This document shows, piece after piece, positions 15,993-23,525 of a DNA stretch of 64,000 bases. This DNA is from an uncultured Prevotellaceae bacterium (GTDB taxonomy: Bacteria > Bacteroidota > Bacteroidia > Bacteroidales > Bacteroidaceae). The stretch is from NCBI GenBank assembly GCA_900316685.1, contig ONDS01000005.1, positions 89,349-153,348 of the forward strand, written 5' to 3'. The notes under the pieces are model-generated. The model saw nothing but the letters and a program-made list of their open reading frames with translations. It was not told the DNA's origin and ran no database searches. Every line of letters begins with the position of its first letter. Positions within the stretch are counted from its first letter, which is position 1. A program made the position numbers and the translations under genes.

Positions 15993-16787
15993 TCACCTCA
16001 CCATATCCACTTCGTCAACGGGCAGGGAGATGCTTTGCACCTTCTCGCCCTTGGCGGTGTAGATATGCAGGATGGGAAGCAGGTGTTGCTTGTAGATATA
16101 CGTAAACTCCTTGTTTTCCTCCAACGGCACCTCTTCGGAACGCAGCTCGGTGCTCGTCGTGATGATATAGTCCTGGGCCAGGTTCATCTCAGCGGCCATG
16201 AGCATGTTGGTGAGCGTATGGGAGACCGACACGAACAGCTCATTCTCCAACACCTTCACCTCCTGGGTGTAGGGATAGACAAGTAGTGTGCTCTGAAGGG
16301 CGTGCATCGTGCCGTTGAACTCCTCGACATTGACCACCACCACGGGAGCCTCGCCGAAATCCTGTAACATCACGGTCTGGCCGCTGCCCTCAACCGTATG
16401 CTCAAGGTATCTCGGCTGCTTGTCCACCAGGCAGTAGATGCCTTTGATGAGCAGGTCGTGGTAATGACCCTCCTGACTCAACACCTTCACCACCTGGTCC
16501 TTCCACGAGGCATACATCCATAGGTTGATGTGATAGAAATCATCGTCGGCGGCTTTTGGCAGACGCTCCACGAAAAAAGTGTACTGGTCTTCCAGACCGG
16601 GATAGGTGCTGTTCTCGCAGTCCTGGTCCGTGAAGGGATGAGGAACATCGGCGAACAGATCCTCGAAATACTTGCTGGCGGCCACCGCGCCCTGGGGGAG
16701 TCCCAACTGATGCAGGTGAGCCATGTCGATGGCCATCGACACGCTGGCGATGAGCATGATGGCAATGGTAAGAAGGGTTCTTTTCAT
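15993..16787 (-). CDS. Secreted protein of unknown function
   Basis: The 264-aa protein has a signal peptide (MKRTLLTIAIMLIASVSMA) and no recognisable catalytic motif. It contains a Cys pair candidate (CENSTY... and CLVDK), an alternating beta-strand pattern in the middle (QTVMLQDFGEAPVVVVNVEEFNG), and ends with a short strand-rich segment. It is probably a periplasmic or outer-membrane-associated protein specific to Bacteroidales. A minus-strand TATCTTTG (16816-16823) lies about 30 nt before the ATG. It is divergent from the TonB-domain gene and faces the AAA ATPase gene. Confidence 0.65.
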   Translation of the reverse strand: MKRTLLTIAIMLIASVSMAIDMAHLHQLGLPQGAVAASKYFEDLFADVPHPFTDQDCENSTYPGLEDQYTFFVERLPKAADDDFYHINLWMYASWKDQVVKVLSQEGHYHDLLIKGIYCLVDKQPRYLEHTVEGSGQTVMLQDFGEAPVVVVNVEEFNGTMHALQSTLLVYPYTQEVKVLENELFVSVSHTLTNMLMAAEMNLAQDYIITTSTELRSEEVPLEENKEFTYIYKQHLLPILHIYTAKGEKVQSISLPVDEVDMVR

Positions 16788-16815
16788 GGATGACGTTTTT
16801 TTGACGTTGACGCTA

Positions 16816-16894
16816 CAAAGATAATCTTTTAATTCCTATTCCGTTTGTTTTTTCATCCTTTTTTTTCTTAATCCTCGGATTTTCCTTATCTTTG
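16816..16894. promoter_or_regulatory. Divergent promoters for 15993 (-) and 16919 (+)
   Basis: Minus-strand TATCTTTG at 16816-16823 and plus-strand TATCTTTG at 16887-16894 face away from each other. Each lies 25-30 nt from its start codon. Confidence 0.65.
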
Positions 16895-16918
16895 CACCAT
16901 ATCAACACATCATAGACG

Positions 16919-18073
16919 ATGAAAAACCTGATCATACTACTATTCATTCTCGCCGTCACTCAAGCGCAGGCGCAGGACGGCTACACCTCATCCCCCTATG
17001 CCGTAGAACAGCAGACAAATCTGTCGGAGCGCAACAGGGTGATCTATCATCAGCAGCAGTACCTCTACCGACAGGGACAGTCGCTCTATTTCATCAGGAT
17101 GGATCTGGAATGGCCGCGTTTCCTCAGCTATTCGCCCATGACCGTCTTGCAGCGCTACCTCACTCGCGAGATCTTCGGGGTGGAGAGCGAGTCGATGGAG
17201 ACGGCGCGGGAGCAATACCTCGCCACGAAAGGGGAACGGTTGGACAGGGTGCCCGATGAGGAGGGATTGCACTCTTATTATATCTTCCTTAGTGTCAACG
17301 AGATGGAATATATCCCTAATCGTTATGTGTCGTTGCGGGTCATCTCACGTACCGAACCGAAGGATACCGCCGAGCAGGTGGTCGAAAGCCACAAGCTCAT
17401 CACCTACGATATTGCCGGCGACCAGCTGCTCACCACGCGCGACCTGCTTCAGAAGTCGGCGCAGCATACGGACAGGGAACTGGGCATCGAGCTGGCGGAG
17501 TTGCTGCTCATGAGGACCGACACCGACGATCCGCAATGGGTCATTGACTGCTTCCCCGGCGAGATGTGTCTCATGCGGGCGGGAGCGTACTACGACCTTA
17601 ACCTGTATCAGGGAAACGACGACTATCATGCGCTGACCATCATACTCAACGACGAGTTGCAACATTTCATCAACAAGAAAACGAAACAGATGCTCAAGGC
17701 GGAGGTCGCCGACCGCCAACCGGTGCCCGTGGCCTACCGCCCATGGTATGCCGATACGGCGCAGGTCTATAGCGTGGCGGAACAGATGCCCTCCTTCCGG
17801 GGTTCCAATGAGGAACTGTATAAGTATCTGAGCGACAACTGCCAGTATCCGCCCATTGAGGAGGCATTAGGCATCGACGGTAGGGTGGTGGTTCAGTTCG
17901 TGGTGGAGAAAGACGGCAACATCTCGTCGCCCACCGTGGTGGCTCCCGTCAGTCCCGGACTCGACCGCGAGGCTGTGCGCTTGGTCATGGCCATGCCACG
18001 GTGGCAACCCGCACTGCGCGACGGACTCCCCGTACGTACCATCGTCAGCCTGCCCATAGGTTTTGCAAAATAA
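16919..18073 (+). CDS. Exported protein with DUF3298-like region and TonB C-terminal domain
   Basis: The 384-aa protein has a signal peptide (MKNLIILLFILAVTQAQAQ). The middle (about 120-260) resembles RsiV/DUF3298-type periplasmic domains: alternating strands around ISRTEPKDTAEQVVESHKLITYD and HALTIILNDELQ. The last ~100 residues form a TonB C-terminal domain (SVAEQMPSFRG, YPPIEEALGIDGRVVVQFVVEKDG, AVRLVMAMPRWQPAL). Unlike true TonB it has no membrane anchor followed by a Pro-rich spanner, so it is probably a periplasmic adaptor or degenerate relative and not the main energy transducer. It ends about 85 nt before the phage-like promoter of the terminase gene. Confidence 0.75.
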   Translation: MKNLIILLFILAVTQAQAQDGYTSSPYAVEQQTNLSERNRVIYHQQQYLYRQGQSLYFIRMDLEWPRFLSYSPMTVLQRYLTREIFGVESESMETAREQYLATKGERLDRVPDEEGLHSYYIFLSVNEMEYIPNRYVSLRVISRTEPKDTAEQVVESHKLITYDIAGDQLLTTRDLLQKSAQHTDRELGIELAELLLMRTDTDDPQWVIDCFPGEMCLMRAGAYYDLNLYQGNDDYHALTIILNDELQHFINKKTKQMLKAEVADRQPVPVAYRPWYADTAQVYSVAEQMPSFRGSNEELYKYLSDNCQYPPIEEALGIDGRVVVQFVVEKDGNISSPTVVAPVSPGLDREAVRLVMAMPRWQPALRDGLPVRTIVSLPIGFAK

Positions 18074-18157
18074 GGTATAAGCTGTAATATATTCGGACTA
18101 ACTCAAGAAATTTTTGGGTAATTATTCTAATTATTCTAATTTCTTCCAGAAAAACAT

Positions 18158-18203
18158 AGTTAAACGGATGACAAACTACTTCGGTTTTTTCCTGCTATCT
18201 TTG
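18158..18203 (+). promoter_or_regulatory. Phage-regulon promoter A (terminase)
   Basis: An 18-bp element AGTTAAACGGATGACAAA at 18158-18175 lies exactly 20 nt before TATCTTTG (18196-18203). The same element with the same spacing precedes the capsid gene (37453) and, with three mismatches, the putative scaffold gene (34162). GACAAA occupies the place of the usual -33 TTTG. Confidence 0.75.
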
Positions 18204-18238
18204 CGCCTGAAAACAAGATAACAGGATAATATCATACC

Positions 18239-20326
18239 ATGACCAACACAAATCTTCAGGAGATGCTCGACGAGAACGAGCGTCGAAACCGCCTTATCCG
18301 TGCTCTTTTCGACCCGCTCACAGGCGAGGGCAGCACGGGCGAACGGATGGTCGTCACACTGAACGATGTCTACGACCGGCCTACCTCCTTCCACCTCCCC
18401 CTGCCGATGATGAACGAACCGATGGCTCGCGAGGCTTCGCAGTGTGGCTCCATCCTCGCGGCGGCGCAACGGCTACACCTCGGCATCGTTTCGCTGGTGG
18501 ATGCGCGCGATGTGTTTCACCGACTGCGCTGCCGCTACGATTTCCCTTACTGGGCGGCAAGCCATGTGCGCATCAAACCCAAGCAGGGGGGCGACGATGT
18601 GCCCTTCGTGCTCAACCGACCGCAGCGGCGCTTGGTGGAGGCGTTCGAGGAGATGCGCCTCGCCGGACAGCCCATCCGCATCATCGTGCTCAAGGCACGG
18701 CAGTGGGGCGGCTCCACCGTCACGCAAATCTATATGGCGTGGCTCCAACTTATCCAGGCCACGGGCCTCAACTCGCTCATCGTGGGGCATGTGAAGACGG
18801 CGTCGGCTGAGGTCTGCGGTATGTTCGACAAACTGATGGAGGGCTATCCCGAGGCTATGCTCTATCCGCACGGACGGAAACCGCGCAAGGGGGCGAAGAA
18901 AATGACCGGCGACCGCAACACGCGCTTGCTCCGACATATTCCCGCTCGCAACTGTAAGATCAAGGTGGGCTCGGCAGAGACTCCCGACTCGGCGCGAGGT
19001 GGCGACTCGGCGTTGGTGCATTGCACCGAGGTGGCTTTCTGGCGCAAGACACAGAACAAACAACCCGAGGACATCATCCGCTCGGCTTGCTCGGGAGCAG
19101 GCTACCTGAGGGGCACGATGATCGTGTATGAATCGACGGCCAACGGCACGGGCAATTTCTTCCACCGCGAATACGAGGCGGCGAAGAAGGGCTGCTCGCA
19201 GTTCCGACCGCTGTTCGTGGCGTGGTGGCAGATAGAACAGTATGTGTTGCCCTTCGCCTCCGAGGAGGAGCGTGAACGCTTCGCCCAGTCGTTGCTAGAA
19301 GGCAGGGAGAGCGATACGACCCAGGAGAGGGCGCTCTCGGGCCGTCATCTCTGGCGCCTGTGGACGATGGGGGCCACGCTTGAGGCACTTCATTGGTATA
19401 CGCTCGAACGGCGCAAATACACCGACGAGGCTGACCTGGCTGCGGAGTTCCCTTCCGACGATATCGAGGCGTTCAAGCATTCGGGTGCCAACGTGTTCGA
19501 CAGTGCCGTGGTGGAACGCCTGCGTCCGGGGTGTCGTCAGCCGGCGATGAAGGGCGAGGTGCTGGCCGTGGCGGAGAAGGGGCGCGAGGCACTGCTCGAC
19601 CTCCATTTCGTAGATAATCCCTATGGTCTGCTGTGGGTGTGGCAACTGCCCGAAACGGCCGACGGTGAAAAGGTGACCGACCGGTATATGGTGGTGGTGG
19701 ATATCGGCGGACGGTCGGCGAAAAGTGATTGGTCCGTCATCGTGGTCTTCGACCGCCGACCGCTCCTCGACGATGGGTGCCCCGAGGTCTGCGCCCAATG
19801 GTATGGACATATCGACATGGACCGTCTGGCATGGAAGGCGGCGCAGATAGCGTGCTTCTACGACCAGGCACTGCTGGTTATTGAGTCGAACACCTTGGAG
19901 ACGCACGGACAACAGGCCTTCGGCTTCGAGGGCGGCGACCAGAGCACCTTCATCTTGCGGGAGATACGCGAGGAGTACGACAACCTGTACGCCCGCCAAC
20001 AGAGTGCTGACGAGATACGTCAACGGGCTCCCGTGCGTTATGGCTTCCATACCAATGTGCGCACCAAACCGGCCATCATCTCGACTCTCATCGCCGTAGT
20101 ACGTGATGGGTTGTATGTGGAGCGCGACGAACGTTGTCTCGACGAGTTACTCACCTACGAACGCCGGCCCAACGGGTCGTACGGTGCCATCGACGGTTGT
20201 CACGACGACTTGCTCATGACACGTGCCATCGCCCTCCATCTCTCTTATCATGAACTGCCCATGCCCTGCCTCATCAACCATAAACTGGCCCGTCCACACC
20301 GTCCACAGATAAGGTTTAGGGTTTAG
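18239..20326 (+). CDS. terL: Phage terminase large subunit
   Basis: The 695-aa protein shows the two-domain terminase layout. The N-terminal ATPase has a Walker A-like KARQWGGST (about residue 157), a Walker B-like segment ending in CTEVAFW, and the coupling motif YESTANG. The C-terminal RNase H-like nuclease has acidic clusters in VVVDIGGRSAKSDWS, VIESNT and DGCHDDLLM. It would cut and pump DNA into procapsids. An N-terminal extension of ~120 residues precedes the ATPase core. The frame is intact with all key residues visible. It is driven by promoter A and separated from the portal gene by a heptamer tract, whereas intact phages usually have tight spacing here. Confidence 0.85.
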   Translation: MTNTNLQEMLDENERRNRLIRALFDPLTGEGSTGERMVVTLNDVYDRPTSFHLPLPMMNEPMAREASQCGSILAAAQRLHLGIVSLVDARDVFHRLRCRYDFPYWAASHVRIKPKQGGDDVPFVLNRPQRRLVEAFEEMRLAGQPIRIIVLKARQWGGSTVTQIYMAWLQLIQATGLNSLIVGHVKTASAEVCGMFDKLMEGYPEAMLYPHGRKPRKGAKKMTGDRNTRLLRHIPARNCKIKVGSAETPDSARGGDSALVHCTEVAFWRKTQNKQPEDIIRSACSGAGYLRGTMIVYESTANGTGNFFHREYEAAKKGCSQFRPLFVAWWQIEQYVLPFASEEERERFAQSLLEGRESDTTQERALSGRHLWRLWTMGATLEALHWYTLERRKYTDEADLAAEFPSDDIEAFKHSGANVFDSAVVERLRPGCRQPAMKGEVLAVAEKGREALLDLHFVDNPYGLLWVWQLPETADGEKVTDRYMVVVDIGGRSAKSDWSVIVVFDRRPLLDDGCPEVCAQWYGHIDMDRLAWKAAQIACFYDQALLVIESNTLETHGQQAFGFEGGDQSTFILREIREEYDNLYARQQSADEIRQRAPVRYGFHTNVRTKPAIISTLIAVVRDGLYVERDERCLDELLTYERRPNGSYGAIDGCHDDLLMTRAIALHLSYHELPMPCLINHKLARPHRPQIRFRV

Positions 20327-20396
20327 GGTTTAGTGTTGAGTGTGTAGTGTTGAGTGTTAAGGGTTGAGTGTTTAGTGTTGAGTGTTGAGAGTTGAA
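20314..20396. repeat. Heptamer tract (GGGTTTA/AGTGTTG) between terminase and portal
   Basis: Starting inside the last codons of the terminase gene, the plus strand reads GGTTTAG units and then AGTGTTG/AGTGTGT/AGTGTTA heptamers up to about 20396. The C-terminal terminase residues RFRV are encoded by the tract's beginning. Confidence 0.8.
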
Positions 20397-20463
20397 TTGT
20401 CGCTTTGCGATGATGAATTTTAGAATTATAAAATTTCGTATTTCCTATTTCATATTTCATATC

Positions 20464-22011
20464 ATGTTTCCCATCCTTCAACAGGCGGCCCAATATTGGC
20501 TTGCCATGCAACAGTTCCGTAATCAACGTGATCGCTGCAAGCGTTACACCTTCGGCGACCAATGGCACGACCGTATCTGTGTTGACGGTCAGTGGATGAC
20601 GGAAGAAGAGTATATCCGTCAGCAAGGTAACGAACCGCTCAAAAACAATCTCATCCGGCGGCTCGTTCGCAATGTCGTAGGTCTTTATCGTTCCCAGCAA
20701 TCCGCTAATTATTCCGCCTCGTCTCCCCAATCCGCTATCATCTCCCCTTCCTTGGGAGGGGGGCGGGGGGAGGTTTCCATCTCCCCCTCCTTGGGAGGGG
20801 GCAGGGGGGAGGCCTTGCGTGGGGAGGCTTCCCTTCTTGAGGCGCGCGCCTTGGAAGAGTTCCTCATCTCGGGCTTGGCGGTGGTACGCAAGTCGTTCGG
20901 CAACCGCCATGCTGTCGTGGGATGCTGGACCGACTTGGTGTCGCCAGGCTCCTTCTTCATCGACAACCGTATGCGCGACCCTCGAGGGTGGGATGTGTCG
21001 TGCTTGGGCGAGCTCCACGACCTGACCTTCGCCGCTCTCTGCCGCCACTTCGCCAAGTCGCCCGATGACGTGAAGCGCTTGCAACGGATCTATGCGGCTC
21101 ACGACTACGACGACCGCATAGCCGATGCGGCGAGAGCTTTCGGACAGTATCAGCCGATGGCAGATTTCTTCCATCCGAAAGGCAACCTGTGCAGGGTGGT
21201 CGAGGTGTGGCGACTCGAACAACAAGAGCGTTACCTCTGCCACGACACGGCGGCAGGCGACCTCTTCTGGGTCGATGCTGACGATTACCCTTCGGTGGTG
21301 ACAGCTGAAAACGAGCGGCGCATCAACCTCGGTCGCCGTCATGGGAAAAAGAAACAGGAGGTGGCGCTCATCCAATCCCAATGGGACATCGGCGAGCAGT
21401 GGCATTATTATTTTCTCTCGCCTTTCGGCGATGTGCTCCAAGAGGGTGTGTCGCCGTATGCCGACGGCGGCCATCCCTATGTGTTCAAGGCTTACCCGTT
21501 CATCGACGGCGAGATACACTCGTTCGTGGCTGACCTTATCGACCAACAGCGTTACACCAACCGGCTCATCACGCTCTACGACTGGATCATGCGCTCCTCG
21601 GCCAAGGGCGTGCTCCTCGTGCCCGAAGAGTCGATACCCGATGGCTACTCATTGGCGGATTTCGCCGACGAATGGGCGCGTTTCAACGGGGTGATAGCCA
21701 TACGAACGAAAAACGGGGCGCAGATGCCGCAACAGGTGGCGATGAACGCCACCAATGTGGGCATAAAAGACTTGCTGCAGACGCAACTCAACTTCTTTGA
21801 AGATATCTCGGGCGTGGCGGGAGTGCTCCAGGGAAAGCGCGACAATAACTCCAACAATGCGTCGCTCTTCGCCTACCAAACGAACAACGCCACATTGTCA
21901 CTGCTTGATATCCTTGAGACGTTCCGCTCCTTCGTAGAGGAATCACACCTCAAGGACCAACAGCTCTACCGCCAGTTCGGCACCCATTTCTCCAACTCTA
22001 TATCCTTGTAA
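20464..22011 (+). CDS. Phage portal protein, probably 3'-truncated and repeat-interrupted
   Basis: ATG 20464 is preferred over the upstream in-frame ATG (20392), which lies in repeat-derived AT-rich sequence. The 515-aa protein has portal-like features: an RYTFGDQW start, PLKNNLIRRLVRNVVG, a central beta/alpha region, and the helical AATNVGIKDLLQTQLNFFEDISGVAGVLQGKRDNNSNN-like stem region near residues 430-475 (quoted only in part). Residues ~93-120 are an in-frame low-complexity insert (SPSLGGGRGE twice) encoded by a GC-rich intergenic-type repeat. The last ~12 residues are read from DNA antisense to the 3' end of the convergent esterase gene. The true portal C-terminus therefore seems lost. 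Function as a packaging ring is doubtful. Confidence 0.65.
   Translation: MFPILQQAAQYWLAMQQFRNQRDRCKRYTFGDQWHDRICVDGQWMTEEEYIRQQGNEPLKNNLIRRLVRNVVGLYRSQQSANYSASSPQSAIISPSLGGGRGEVSISPSLGGGRGEALRGEASLLEARALEEFLISGLAVVRKSFGNRHAVVGCWTDLVSPGSFFIDNRMRDPRGWDVSCLGELHDLTFAALCRHFAKSPDDVKRLQRIYAAHDYDDRIADAARAFGQYQPMADFFHPKGNLCRVVEVWRLEQQERYLCHDTAAGDLFWVDADDYPSVVTAENERRINLGRRHGKKKQEVALIQSQWDIGEQWHYYFLSPFGDVLQEGVSPYADGGHPYVFKAYPFIDGEIHSFVADLIDQQRYTNRLITLYDWIMRSSAKGVLLVPEESIPDGYSLADFADEWARFNGVIAIRTKNGAQMPQQVAMNATNVGIKDLLQTQLNFFEDISGVAGVLQGKRDNNSNNASLFAYQTNNATLSLLDILETFRSFVEESHLKDQQLYRQFGTHFSNSISL
20742..20812. repeat. Two copies of a 32-bp GC-rich repeat inside the portal gene
   Basis: CTCCCC[TC]TCCTTGGGAGGGG-type units occur at 20742-20773 and 20781-20812; a third copy is intergenic at 38952-38983. 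Each contains a CTCCC...GGGAGG hairpin. Both gene copies keep the reading frame, adding about 28 residues. Confidence 0.85.
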
Positions 22012-23228
22012 CTGTCGGGAGCGATGCGCACCTTGGTGTCGACACCGTCCTTGCCAAGGAGGAACCGGTCGAGATAGGCACCCAACTCGGGGAACTGCAC
22101 CTCGGGCAGTTGGCAGTGGCCATGTCCGGGCACGATGGAGTAGCCCACGCGGTCGTCGATGCCATACTGCTGCCACACCTTGATGGCGGCGTTCATCGAC
22201 ACATAAGCCGAGGGGTCGGCCAACCACACATAGTCGGGGTTGCCGAACATCAAGAGGGCGCGCGGGCAGATCATCGCCACCAACTCATGGTGGTCGTAGG
22301 GCAGATAGGCCACATCGTCCTCGGCGTATTGTTCACGCAGACTCTCCTTAAACCAGTGGTAGTCGGTGTTGTCCAGTCCTTCCACCTTCTCGGCATCGGG
22401 TTGGGTGTTCAGCCAACGTGAGTAGCGCCAGGCGGCACAACCGCCGCCACCGGGCTCTTGGGCGATGGTCAGGGCGATGCGCTCGTCGAAGGCACCACAG
22501 AACAGGGCCATCTTGCCGGCATACGAACAGCCGCTCACTCCGATATGGCGGGTGTCGATCTTCGTCACCTCGGGACCCAACTGCTCCAGTCCGTCGATGA
22601 GCCGGCTCAGTCCCCATGCCCATTCGCTATAGGCACCGTTGTCCACCAACTCGGGATAGAGACGGTCGAACTCGTAGTTGCCACGACCGGCGGGATGGCC
22701 GAACTGGCTGTAGTTGTTCACCTGCCGCTCTGAGAAAGCCATCGTGGCGATAGGTCGGTCGGCGACGGGTGGGAACATCGGTGGGAAGGTAATGCCGATG
22801 ATCAGGGGGTAGGGGGCCTCGCCCGTCTTGGGATAATGGATGAGTGAACTCAGGTGGAGCGTCTGGCCGTTCACCGTTACGTCTACCTTCAGCGTGTCGC
22901 CATCCATCCGCGCTTTTACGGCGGAAGGGTCGACGGCAGGCTTCCGTCCTATCTCGTAGTGTTGTATCTCCTGGGCTATCTCGCCGCGCCGCCTCCACCA
23001 GTCCTTGAAGTTGGTGGCTCGTCCGCTACCGTCCGACCATTCCAACGGGTCGGGCAGTGCCTCCACCTTCTTCCCCTCCGCTTTCGTGGGCAATACAGGG
23101 CTGACGGAGGCTCCGCTGTTCTCCACCTCGTAAACCAATGGTATCTCACTTTTCTTGGTCGTTTCTTGTGCTTGGGCACTGAGACCGAACACGGTCGTCA
23201 GTAGGATGATGCAGGTCTTTCTTATCAT
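21966..23228 (-). CDS. CE15 glucuronoyl esterase
   Basis: The 420-aa protein has a signal peptide (ends SAQAQ) and a full CE15 domain: LEWSDGSGRATNFKDW near residue 62, nucleophile motif GCSYAGK (Ser235), catalytic Glu258 in QEPGGGG, and His in VPGHGHCQLP (about residue 371). CE15 enzymes hydrolyse the ester between 4-O-methylglucuronic acid of xylan and lignin alcohols. It is followed upstream on the same strand by a much larger paralogue (23526-26855), and this copy may be the single-domain partner. Its last ~45 nt overlap the 3' end of the convergent portal gene. Its own promoter is TATCTTTG (minus strand, 23251-23258). Confidence 0.88.
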   Translation of the reverse strand: MIRKTCIILLTTVFGLSAQAQETTKKSEIPLVYEVENSGASVSPVLPTKAEGKKVEALPDPLEWSDGSGRATNFKDWWRRRGEIAQEIQHYEIGRKPAVDPSAVKARMDGDTLKVDVTVNGQTLHLSSLIHYPKTGEAPYPLIIGITFPPMFPPVADRPIATMAFSERQVNNYSQFGHPAGRGNYEFDRLYPELVDNGAYSEWAWGLSRLIDGLEQLGPEVTKIDTRHIGVSGCSYAGKMALFCGAFDERIALTIAQEPGGGGCAAWRYSRWLNTQPDAEKVEGLDNTDYHWFKESLREQYAEDDVAYLPYDHHELVAMICPRALLMFGNPDYVWLADPSAYVSMNAAIKVWQQYGIDDRVGYSIVPGHGHCQLPEVQFPELGAYLDRFLLGKDGVDTKVRIAPDSYKDIELEKWVPNWR

Positions 23229-23250
23229 AGGTTAAGCTGTTTGATTTCTG

Positions 23251-23258
23251 CAAAGATA
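23251..23258 (-). promoter_or_regulatory. Promoter -7 element of the single-domain CE15 gene
   Basis: Minus-strand TATCTTTG lies about 23 nt before the start codon at 23228. The gene is therefore probably transcribed separately from the upstream paralogue, from which a strong hairpin also separates it. Confidence 0.65.
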
Positions 23259-23368
23259 ATAATCTTTCTTGTATTCTATTTTCTCCTGTGTATTATTTTT
23301 TTCCTTGTTTGTATCACTCCTCACCTTTGGGCGGACATCAACTAAGCCCCTAAACGTGGAGGTAACCC

Positions 23369-23426
23369 CTCACCTCTCACCTCTCACCCCTCACCTCTCA
23401 CCCCTCACCTCTCACCCCTCACCCCT
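23369..23426. repeat. Heptamer tract (TCACCYC)
   Basis: Eight tandem TCACCTC/TCACCCC heptamers lie between the two CE15 genes. They are preceded by an AAGCCCCTAAACGTGG segment related to the elements at 47489 and 51874. Confidence 0.85.
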
Positions 23427-23435
23427 TATATATAC

Positions 23436-23466
23436 AAAGCGGGCGCGCCGCACGGCGCACCCGCTT
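23436..23466. terminator. Long GC-rich hairpin between the CE15 genes
   Basis: AAAGCGGG...CCCGCTTT arms form a nearly perfect stem of about 14 bp around a very short loop. It can act as a terminator for the minus-strand multidomain esterase gene ending at 23526. Confidence 0.65.
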
Positions 23467-23525
23467 TCTGCGAAAATAACGAGATAATAACTACATAATA
23501 ACTACTGTTGCGGTTAACATCCAAT

